DNA of 64,000 bases from Henricia sp. BOLD:AAB3569 (Eukaryota > Echinodermata > Asteroidea > Spinulosida > Echinasteridae): the NCBI GenBank assembly GCA_037783545.1, contig JBBELK010000011.1, forward strand, positions 930,001-994,000. The letters are read 5' to 3'. Positions 35,101 to 47,100 of the stretch are shown piece by piece; the first letter of the stretch is position 1; each line of letters opens with the position of its first letter. The translations under genes and the position numbers were made by a program. Below the pieces are notes generated by a model. It saw only the letters and a list, made by a program, of their open reading frames with translations. It was not told the DNA's origin and did not search any database.

Positions 35101-38100
35101 GAGGCAGCGTGTGCCATCAGTAGCTCCGACAGCTCTCAAGGTCAAGATTGCGCCGTTAAGGACCCTAATTCTGGTTACGTTTTCAACATGGAGACACTCA
35201 CTAAACCACCGGACAGTTCTTACAGCGTTACAGCGCCCTCTGGTAGTACGTTCCGGGTAGGTCATTGATCAGTTTGCCAGTTTGATACTGTACTCTTGCG
35301 CACGTAGCACACACGAGCAATCCATTCACTCAATGCACGTTTGCTTGGGTGCACCCAGCATGCACACGCGCATCATATTGGGGCTCTGAGCTTCACAGTA
35401 TCAGAAATGTCTGGTGCCCGCAAAAGCTTCATTTTATATAATAATTCCTTTTACTGGTCACCACTTATTCTTATGATGACTTAATAACCACCAAAACGTG
35501 TCAATATTTTGGAGGGAAGTAATTTTAGGCGTGAAAAACATTAAACAATTTCCTTGAAAATACTTTTTTTGCCATGTTCCGTAGACGTAACACACGGCGG
35601 CTCAGTGGCGACCAGTGAACGGAATTCATACCTAAAAGTCTGTATCCGTGCACTTGCGAAACCTCTCTAATTAATCTGTTGAGTTTACATTTTTACGCAC
35701 TCAGTTAAACATCTGCGGTAATGTGACGGGAAGTCCCTGCAATCAATTAAACAAGAACGTCCATGCCTGTAAATTGAATTCAGACCAATCAGTGGAAGAC
35801 ATTGGCTCAAAGACGGAAGGTTTAAAGTTTTCAGACGATGGGCTTTTGAAGCTAACATACACAGGCGCTGAGACACAAAGCGGTAAGTACCATAAATAAC
35901 TGCGGTAAAATGCAGTCGAATCTCGGTAATAAAAGCACTGTTAATATGACATTATGGTTATAACAAGGACAAATTTAGGTCCCCTCAGTATACACCAATC
36001 CGGTAACTAAGGTCTTCTTCCCTGTACATCCGCCATAGCTGGGGGGCTTCCACTGAATGAACTGTATGTTTTTGCTGTTGTTGAAGCTGCATTTATTACT
36101 TCGAACAAGTTGCGCGTCTTTGTAGGGTTGTGTGTACGCGAAGGCGGGCGCGTCGCGTGTACGCGAAGGAGGCGCGTAGCGTGCATGCGGAGGGGGCGCG
36201 TCGCGTGCATGCGGAGGGGCGCGTCGCGTGCACGCAGAGGGGGCACGTTCGTGCATCTAATGGATGAGCTCTTTTCGTTCTAACAGCAACACAAAACGCA
36301 CAACCAATGCATTGGACGCCCCCCAGCTATGGCGGATATACAGGGAAGGAGACTTTCGTTACCGAATTGGTCTATAGCTTAGTTCAGTTTGGTTGGGTTC
36401 GGTTCAGTTCAGTACAATACTGCTCAGTACATGGGCCAATATCCTACAGCTGTTAAAAATGTGCTGTAATGCAAAATTTGTTTGCTTTTTAAAAATGGGT
36501 TAGCAGTCAAAATCTTATGTGATGTGTATTGCAATGGACTGGTGTTCTGCTATTCTTGCTAAAAACACAAGTTGACACACAATTTTGACTATGAATCCTA
36601 TTTTAAAATTCAAACAAATTTTACGCTTTTGGCCCCAGTGCATAATTTATAGTTAAAATTAAAACAAACTCTGTTTATTTTATCCAGGTAACAAATTAAA
36701 GACCGAAATCACATTCCTGTGTCGTCGCAATGCCTCCCTGAGCGCCCAAGGCCCCACATTCCTTAGATTTGAAGGCGACACGACGTACGTCTTCAACTTT
36801 GAGACGCCACTCGCCTGTTTGCCGGAGTCCGTCGATTGTCTCGTGTCAGACGAAAAAGGCAACCAGTATGACCTTTCACCCCTTGCAAAGGATTCTGGGA
36901 ATTGGGAAGCGGTTGATACGCGGCAAGGCAAGAGCTTAAGTTATTTCATCAATGTTTGTCGGCCGATCAACGCGGTCGGCGCGGCCACCCAATATTGTCC
37001 AGGTTAGTTATTCATATCAAACTCTTGTGTGGTGTGTGTTGTAACTAAATTTTCTTAAAATGTTGTGTGAGTAAAATGTCTGAAAGGACTTACGTAATTG
37101 GTCGGCTTAGCTTAGAACAATTAATAAAGGAAATGTTAGTATTAAAGTATGCCAAATTGGATATTTTCCACCATGTTGTACAGTATTTCATATTTTCTCT
37201 CACAATTGAAATTTGCTCTGAAAATTAGAATCTTTCTCCTTCCAAAGTTATGTAGCAGACCTCGACATCATTTTTAAAATGCTCAACCTTGATTTTCAAA
37301 AGTCAATGAGGTTAACTGGGGGTTACAAATGTGTATACAAGCTTCATGGAATTATAGGGCATGCTGGCCAAGTTGGCCTCAGAAAACGTATATCTTGAAG
37401 GGGCATCGGGGCCAACTCAGCAAGGCATGAGGCCATTGACCTCGGTGGCATTTGTTAATGTCAAGGCCTGGGATAAGGCGTGCGTGCCAAATTGGCCTCA
37501 GAAAACGTATATCTTAAAGGGGCATCGGGGTCAACTCAGCAGGGCAATGAGGCCATTGGCCTCAGTGGCATTTGTTAATGTCATGGCTGGGATAGGGCAT
37601 GAGTGCCAAATTGGCTTCAGAAAATGTATATCTTGAAGGGGCATAAGGGTCAACTCAGCAGGGCAATGAGGCCATTGACCTTGGTGGCATCGTTTACTGT
37701 AAAAGCCAATATTTTCGCGTACATATATTTTTGCGCATTTCAACATCACTGACATTTTCACGAGTTGTTATTTTCGCGGATGGAAATTATGTCACCTTAA
37801 CAGTGATCGCCACAATTGTTGCAAACAATATTTTCGCGGGTTATTTCCGCGGGCTCTGTCTGGTGCGCGAAATGCGAGTAAATAAAACCACCGCGAATAT
37901 TTCAGCTTTTACAGTATGTCAAGTGAAATAATGCATCCATCTAATTTTGGCTATTTTCCCCCCCTAGGAGGGCCAATCGGGGCATGCCAAACCTCCTCAG
38001 ACAAAGCCTTCAATATGGGCTATGTTCAGGCAATGCCTGAAGCGTCTGCTGATGGTTCTCTCAGTGTACGTTACGTCAACGGCGACATATGTCATGGCAA

Positions 38101-41100
38101 ATACCATCGCAGCACACGCATCAACTTTGAATGCTCAACCACACCGGTATGTTCCTTTCTATTTTTTCTTCATACTTCCAAATGTTTTCTTGACCACGTG
38201 TGTTTATTCCTACACCATTCACAGTAAGTTCGGTATCTTGTGTTTTTGGACTTATTTTTCTTTTCAAATGACCGTTTTCACCTTTCTGTGACAAGGTGTC
38301 TGTCATGCAGATACAATTGTCTAATCATATATACAAAATCATTCAGTCGAGAGCCGATAAAAACCACAAGTCCATGACAAGTCCATGACAAGTCCCACAC
38401 AAGTCCAGTAACAAGAAGCAAAGGATGAACACGCACAAAAGAATGGCTTTGTTGGAGTTCATTTAAATAGCTTGTGACTTGAATTAAGACCCAGGGACTT
38501 GTGGTGGACTTGTGGTGGACTTGTGATAGACTCGACTTCAACCCTGGTATAATTGTTATTTAAATTGCAGTTCTGTGAATAGTGCTTTGTGTTAGAATAT
38601 GTGCTTTATAAATATTATTATCGTGGTTTGTTGTCGGCCATTGAGCCTACAATCAATTTTTTTTGTTTCTTGTTTTTATTTTTCTGTACAGGGCTCGCCG
38701 GTGTTTCAAGACGAAACAGAGAGCTGTGAGTATGTGTTTGCATGGGAGACGCCAGCCGCATGTCCACTTAAGGTTAGCCTTTCATACAGTAGATGAATTT
38801 CAAATTTTTAAAACTGCTGGTCTCGGTGTTTTCTTTTGTGATAAATTTTACAAATTGTGTTAATACATGATTATTTTAGGGATTATGACCACATTTGGCG
38901 ACCACATTTTCACTGGCCCTAATGCCCAACCTATCAGCACTTACATAGTGGCATTCCCCCAACAGCTTTCAAATTATTGCTTGGTTGGACGAGACGATTG
39001 AGATTAAGTGTCTTGCCAAGGGACACAGAAACTGGCCATAGTGGGGTTTGAACCTACAACCTTTGGGTTACAAGCACAGACGTGTATCCACTGGATCACG
39101 TAAACTCGCAAATTTTAAATCATAAGTTTTTAAAGGAGCGCAACTAGATCTCATTTTTGAACTCCCCATTTCCATGGGTTTAAAAATTTTGATACCATAT
39201 CACGTGTCATATTTTCAACATTACCATTCAAAAAAATCGGGGGAAAAAAAAAAAAAACCTTTTTGCTTCCACATCCAAATTGGAGATTGCAAATTTAGTG
39301 CTGTTTCTCATGGATAATATTTTTGGGGAGGTATTTTATTTGATTTTTAGGTAAAAACGAAATCCATTTTATGGATCAACTTAACTGTTGTTAAACACCA
39401 CAGAGAGTCACAGGAACTGACTGTACCGTGAAAGTACCCAACTATGATTTCCAGTACAACCTGATGTCTCTTCGTAATACCACAAGCGATTACGTCGTCA
39501 CGGTGGCAGAATACAAGTATCGGATTAACGTCTGCGGTCCGTTGGTTGGAGGCACAGAGGCTTGTGCGGGGGGAACAATCGGAGCCTGTCAGATAAAGGA
39601 AGGGGCGAATGGTTTTATTAATAATGCAGGTTGGTTTGCACATCTTGTTTTAGAGAACATTTTCCGCGATAAACAGAGTTTTCAACTAAAAAAAAGTTTC
39701 AGTGAATGATACTAGTACAGGCACTTGGGTTTCACGCACTCGACCGCTCGGCCATAACACCCCATAAAGGCTCAAATTTTCTTCATATTCACTCCTGTAG
39801 AGTGTGCGAAAATGTTTCTTGAAATTACAGGATTCAGAAATGTTGGAGTTAAAGTAAGATTTCTATTTTCTTTAATATCAGTCTATATTGATTTCTTGGT
39901 AATATTCCCATTATTTATGGCATAACACACAGGTGTATTTAACAAGAAACTCCTATACGATGACGGTGCCCTAAAGTTAAACTACACCAGTGGCGTAAAG
40001 AACTGTCATTCTAAAACATATGAGCGGTCGACTGCCATCACGTTTTTCTGCGATGAAGGTGTACAAGGCAAGTATAACAGTAATGTACCAGTTGCACTAC
40101 ACGTAATTTGCAGTTGCCCAAAATTTTACTTCACGAGTTGACTATAAAAACGCAACTAAAATTGCTGATAACAATGGTAACAAACCTGATTTTTTTTGTA
40201 ACCGTTAACAATTTTACCTTTGTGGAAGAAATTGCCAACTGAAGGTGTTTTTCTGAAGAAAAAACTAAATTATTATTTGCACATTATTTGTTTCCATTCA
40301 TTCAACACAAAAACCATGCATGGATTTTTCAGGTTTTCTGAAGTATTACTGCATCTATGTGGCTAAAATTTCTACAGGGCAATTTAACGACATTATTCTT
40401 CAGTTTAATACGTAATGCTGTTGTTTTGTTTTTGAACATTTTCCAATCATGTAATCTGTCTTTAAGCACAATGTCTCCTGTTTGTTGTATACACTTCTTC
40501 TTCACAACAGGCCGAACCCCAGTGTAGGTTTCATGTGAAGACAGTTCAATGTTTGATTATCCAATGTTTATAACCATTTTTCCACAGGAACCGGCAAACC
40601 CTCCTTTATCAATGAAGATTCAGATTGTACCTATGTCTTTGAATGGGCCACGCCATTGGCTTGTCCTCCTTTTAAGGTAGGCATGGCATCTTCGGCAACT
40701 AAGGCCCTTTATGCCATCAAATATACAGTTTTTGGTTAAACTATACGTTTATTATCAACTTGAGATGACGAAGAAGGAGTCGCAGTTGTAGAAGTTGGAG
40801 GAAAAACCCCAGAGAAATCCCCGGGGGAAAACCCACGCAGTCAAGTAGGGACTGCAAACCCAATCCACATACACTCCCAGGGATTGAACCAAGGATCGAT
40901 TTCACAAAAGTTAAGACGAGTTCATTACATCCTAATTCCCATACCAACGTCCCAAGATAAGAAGAGTGACCCTTCCTAAGATGCGTCTTAGCGCTTTGTG
41001 AATTTTACCCCTGGTCATGTATTCAAATCAAGTAACAGGTCTCGCCAGTTACTACAAATTATGAACTAGCCACCGAGACCTGGGATTGATTTTTTCTAGC

Positions 41101-44100
41101 ACTTCAACATTGAAAAAGATACAAATTTTTAACCACCCCTTTTCCCCTTCCACAGGTAATAGAATGCAGTTACAGCAATGCGCAACAGCAGTTTGACTTG
41201 GCGCCATTAGCCCGCGTCGATGATAACTATCGCATTGATCCCAAGGGGACGGTTGGAGACAGCGTTTATTACATTAATGTGTGTCGCTCGTTGCTTCACA
41301 AGAAAGGTGCTCAAGGTACGTGCACAACATGTTGAGTTCAGGAAAGCTTAGTGGTATATTAGCAATTATTTTCTTTTCATCTTATATTTTTTTAAGGGGG
41401 CCTTTCAACATTTTCACAGTCGCATAAAGCATACAAATGCAGGGTGGGGGGATTGCATTTAACTGTACATGCACTGCAATATGCTGCCTTTTCATGGCAT
41501 CATCATCATCATATCCGACTTTAAGTCGCTTGTCCAGTATCCGCTGGGTCCGACTTGGGTCTCTTTATGGCGCATCTCCACTGGGCTCGGTCCTGGGCGT
41601 CCGTCGACTTGAGGCCCAGTAACTTCATATCAGTCCTCACCACATCATGCCAGGTCTTCTTCGGCCTTCCCACAAAAAAATGTTTATAAGTAGTATTTCG
41701 GGGGAGGGAGGGGTTCTTGAAAAATACTACTCTCTGCACGACCATGAAAAAGATTGGACAGTCAAAAGTTAAGTCGAAAGTGTACAAAGGTATTAATTCT
41801 AGGTGTCACTCAAGTACAATTATCACAATTTCAAGAATTACATTTTGTCCTCTTGTATTGCAGGTTCTGGCTGTCCATATAATGCTGCTGCATGCCTTTA
41901 CAAAGACAACGGGTAAATAACGAAATTTGAATAATTTAATGTGCAAAAAATAACCCAAGATAGTATGTCAACAGAGAGAAGAAAAAAATACCAACAAACA
42001 AAAAACATTGACCATTGTATAATTTGCATTGACCCAAATTTTTACTTCACGAGTTGACAAAAAATTACTCCGTGTTGATAGCAATGGTAACAAACGCCAC
42101 ACGAATTTGTATCTGTCCAAGATAGTAATTTCTTTAAAAAAATAAACAAAACTTTGTGTGCACGCACATTTTGTTATGATTCATGGATTCTGAAGGTTTT
42201 CTGAAGCATTGCTGCATCTAAGTAGCTAACATTTCTTCAGGCTAGTTTACCAACATTCTTCCTTAGATATGTTACACTCTTATTTCACGATTCTGTAAAA
42301 ATTGTCATTTTCCAAATGATACATTGGGTCTTTAATCTACAGAGTTTTTGGTCCTTTTCTTTTAGCTATATAAGTCTGGGGGAAGTCAGTAGCGGACCGA
42401 CCATGGAGAATGGTCATCTAGTCTTGAGGTACGAATCCGGTGCCCCATGCTCCTCAGGAGACGGGAAGAAACGCAGCTCAGTGATCAGTTTGGAATGCGA
42501 TAAGGAAGGAGTGGTAAGATTAAGACCTGTGTTTCTGTTTTCTCATAGTTGTGTCATCTATGAAAAATTCTATGGGCCTTATTGAGAGTATACCACTGTG
42601 CCTCATAGCTCAGCTGGTAGAACATCTGCCCAGTGTGTCAGAGGTCTCGGGGAAAACCTGAGGAAGTATACCACTGTGCCTCATAGCTCAGCTGGTAGAA
42701 CATCTGCCCAGTGTGTCAGAGGTCTCGGGGAAAACCTGAGGAAGTATACCACTGTGCCTCATAGCTCAGCTGGTAGAACATCTGCCCAGTGTGTCAGAGG
42801 TCTCGGGGAAAACCTGAGGAAGTATACCACTGTGCCTCATAGCTCAGCTGGTAGAACATCTGCCCAGTGTGTCAGAGGTCTCGGGGAAAACCTGAGGAAG
42901 TATACCACTGTGCCTCATAGCTCAGCTGGTAGAACATCTGCCCGTGTATCAGAGGTCTTGGGGAAAACCTGAGGGAGTATACCACTGTGCCTCATAGCCC
43001 AGCTGGTATAGCATCTGCCTGGTGTGTCAGAGGTCTTGGGAAAACCTGAGGGAGTATACCACTGTGCCTCATAACTCAGCTGGTAGAGCATCTGCCCAGT
43101 GTGTCAGAGGTCTTGGGGAAAACCTGAGGGAGTATACCACTGTGCCTCATAGCTCAGCTGGTGGAGCATCTGCCTGGTGTGTCAGAGGTCTTGGGAAAAA
43201 CCTGAGGGAGTATACCACTGTGCCTCGTAGCTCAGCTGGTAGAGCATCTGTCCGGTGTGTCAGAGGTCTTGGGGGAAACCTAAGGGAGTATACCACTGTG
43301 CCTCATAGCCCAGCTGGTTGAACATCTGCCTTGTGTGTCACAGATCTTGGGGGAAACCTGAGGGAGTATACCACTGTGCCTTATAGCTCAGCTGGTAGAG
43401 CATCTGCCCAGTGAGTCAGAGGTCTTGGGGGAAACCTGAGGGAGTATACCACTGTGCTTTATAACTCAGCTGGTAGAACATCTGCCCGGTGTGTCAGAGG
43501 TCTTGGGGGAAACCTGAAGGAGTGTACCAATGTGCCTCATAACTCAGCAGGTAGAGCATCTGCCAAGTGAGTCAGAGGTCTTGGGGGAAACCTGAGGGAG
43601 TATACCACTGTGCTTTATAACTCAGCTGGTAGAACATCTGCCCAGTGAGTCAGAGGTCTTGAGGAAACCCGAGTGAGTATACCACTGTGCCTCATAGCTC
43701 AGCTGGTAGAGCATCTGCCCAGTGAGTCAGAGGTCTTGGGGGAAACCTGAGGGAGTATACCACTGTGCTTTATAACTCAGCTGGTAGAACATCTGCCCGG
43801 TGTGTCAGAGGTCTTGGGGGAAACCTGAAGGAGTGTACCAATGTGCCTCATAACTCAGCTGGTAGAGCATCTGCCCAGTGAGTCGGAGGTCTTGGGGGGG
43901 AAACCGGAGGGAGTATACCACTGTGCCTCATAGCTCAGCAGGTAGAGCATCTGTCCCGTGTGTCAGAGGTCTTGGAGAAACCTGAGGGAGTATACCACTG
44001 TGCCTCATAGCTCAGCTGGTAGAGCATCTGCCCAGTGTGTCAGAGGTCTTGGGGGGGGAAACCTGAGGGAGTATACCACTGTGCCTCATAGCTCAGCTGG

Positions 44101-47100
44101 TAGAGCATCTGCCCAGTGTGTCAGAGGTCTTGGGGAAAACCTGAGGGAGTATACCACTGTGCCTCATAGCTCAGCTGGTAGAGCATCTGCCCAGTGAGTC
44201 AAGAGGTCTTGGGGGAACCTGAGGGAGTATACCACTATGTGCTTCATAACTCAGCTGGTAGAACATCTGCCCAGTGAGTCGGAGGTCTCTGGTTCGAATC
44301 CCAATAAGGCCCATGTGATTTCATCGTGTGTTTGGTTATTTCATTTCAATGGTACCATTATTGCGTTCAGGGTAATTTGAGAAATTCAGACGTACACTTC
44401 AAAGACTTTGAGTGCTTATAAAGCTTCACGTTTTTAAGTTGTCTGAATTTAAATACAAGTTTCTTAGGCGCGAGGTCAAAATAGAAACGGTATGTATACC
44501 GGGAAACGGTACATAAACGATACACCGTTGCACGGTTTTCAGTGAACAAGCAAACCATTCAACTTGTCTGGCCAGACGATAGATAATTGGCAATGTTCAA
44601 CCCGGCTTGCGTTCGCTGAACAATAGAGAGCTTATCGGATTACTGGCCATTGTGTGACTACTCCTGGCTGACTCGCTGCCACTATCACATGACCGCCTGA
44701 ACAAGGGTGTTTAACCACAACCCATTCATGCCCTGAGGTGCGCCCGGCTGGAGGGTCAGGCGGCTCCCTTTGAAGTCGTTGGCCAGTAGCAGCCTTTAAT
44801 TCCCTTCGCGCAGGCGGCTAGTTGTAAACCTGTCAATCATCGACCAACTCAGTAAGTTGGAAACGGTTCCCTGCAAACCCTCACACGGTTTTCTGTCAAC
44901 AGAGAAACGATTTAAAGAGGGATTAACTCGAATCGTTTACCAGTATACAGACCGTTTCTATTTTGACCTCGCGCCTTAATCATTATTAATGGAAGTGTAA
45001 TTCTTGAAAAACTTATTGTTTTCTTGCAAATCAAATCTCAAGTCTTTGAGAGCTTGTCTCAATTCAAGTCTCAAATCTTCAAATACAAATCCCAAGTCAT
45101 TTGAATCACGTACTGACTGCTCATTATGCCTACTGGTATGTAAGGGCAGCAACGAAGGAGCGCCACTTCGGTCTGCTCTGGACCAGCCTCTGGATGGTGC
45201 CCCACGAGTGGTTCAGTGTCTTCATCTCGGTCTCTACCGTACGCCTCCAGGTGTTCTTGGGTCTGCCTCTCTTCCGTCTTCCCTCTGGTGTCCAATGAAG
45301 CGCCGTGCGGGAAATTTTGTTCTGTTCATTCCTCAAGTCCGAGTCAAGTCTCAAAATATTGTGACTCGAATGTGACTCAAATGTGACTTTGAACAAATTT
45401 TATGTGGAATTTGTCTTTGAGTTTTTGATTTGACGGTATTTCTTTGTCCACAGGGAAGCACACCCCAGTTCAGTTATTCAAGTAATGACTGCGAGTATCA
45501 CTTTCTGTGGCTAACCAATCTGGCATGCACCATCAATGACGAGAAAGAAGAATTGGCTGATGATTGCACGGCTGTTAATCCTGCTACTGGTGAGAATAGA
45601 CTACTAAAGTGAAAACGTCACCCTTTGTGTGTTGCCATGGTTTTTGGGTCTACACTAAAACCAGTGAACTGTTTCCCTGCGCTATACCAATGGACGTTTC
45701 AGATTACCAGCGAATGTTTAGACCAAATTACCATGGCAACCTACGTCACACTTTAGTAGTCTATAGCAGCAAAATATTACTAAATATTATAGATATAGCC
45801 GGTCGAGTGGTTAAGACGTCTGCCTAGTTTGCAGGAGGTCGTGGGTTCGAGTCCCACCCGAGCACGCTATGAAGTTTTTCATAGTGTCTTGGGAAAGCTC
45901 CGAGTATACAGTGTTAATAATTACGTTGGGTAAGGGCAAAACAAACCCTAATAATTAACATTCAGTCTCCCTGACGCAAGCTAAATCCATTTCTAATCTG
46001 TTCTTGTTCCAACAGGTTACAAGTTTGACATAAACGTTCTAGGAACCCCCAACGGCCAGGGGTACATCGTGCACAGTGACAAGGGGCATCAGTATACCTT
46101 CTCCCTGTGTGCACCACTTAAAAACTCCGAGTGTGCTGGAAATAATGTTGGTAAGAAATCATCAAGTGGTTAATGGGCCTTTTGCATGGGCGGCCATTGT
46201 AGGGGTCATGTTGTCTTATTTAAAGGAGCGTGTCCAGATCACATTTTTTAGTGCCGGCATTTTCTCATTGGTGTTGAGATTTTGATATCACAATTGTCAT
46301 ATTTTTCTCATTACCATTCTGAAATTTCACGCTCTCAATCCATATATTTTCACGGATATCGTAAAAAAACTACCAATGTTTTGTAAACTAATTTATCCGG
46401 TTCCATAAAGCAGTGCAGTGATTACACCAACCTTTTTGCTTCCACATCCAAATTGGAGATTGCAAATTTTCTGTTTTCTGTTTTCTTCTCATGGATAGTA
46501 TTTTGGGGAGGTATTTTATATGATTGTTAGGCTAGAACGAAATCCATTTTCTGGAGTAGAGACATGGAATGCGCTATGTAATATTTACATATTTAAAGAA
46601 ATAAACATCACCTTCCCAGGTTCTTGTCAGACGGAAACCGGAACAACAAACCCGCGCTCGTTCAGCGCTGGTAATTTAAACCGCAAACTGCACTTCCATG
46701 ACGGGACTCTTTTCCTAAACTACGAGGGAGGCGCGCCATGCCACAATGACGCATTCACACGTAGCACGATTATAAACTTCGTCTGTTCGCATGAGAGGGG
46801 CGCCATCGGGGAACCGGTGTTTGTAGACGAATCTGAAGATTGTACGTACTACATCTCCTGGCACACTGGACTCGTTTGTGAGAATTTTGTAAGTAAACTA
46901 AAAAATGCCACAGTTAGAGTTAAAAAATTGTGAATTTAGACGAAGTAAGTTTGTTAAAAATGCGAAAAATGTAATTAACATTCTGGTCAGTACTCGGGTA
47001 TGTCTACAATTTTTGGGTACTACCCGAAATTTTCATTGTAGTTTGGTATTTTAACGATCCTGTATCAGCTACTGACTTCAAGAACTGGGGCCAATTTCAT

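Noticed and set aside
42598-44197. Repetitive ORFs and possible tRNA gene cluster
   Set aside because: Units have an A-box-like sequence, but all except the last lack a B-box, and no cloverleaf with a paired acceptor stem can be drawn. They are SINE-derived tandem repeats, not tRNA genes.
41500-45396. LINE polymerase C-terminal frames as host genes
   Set aside because: Each is a 50-60 codon 3' remnant with the standard GRPK.TW pattern, minus strand inside introns, and with no upstream polymerase domain.
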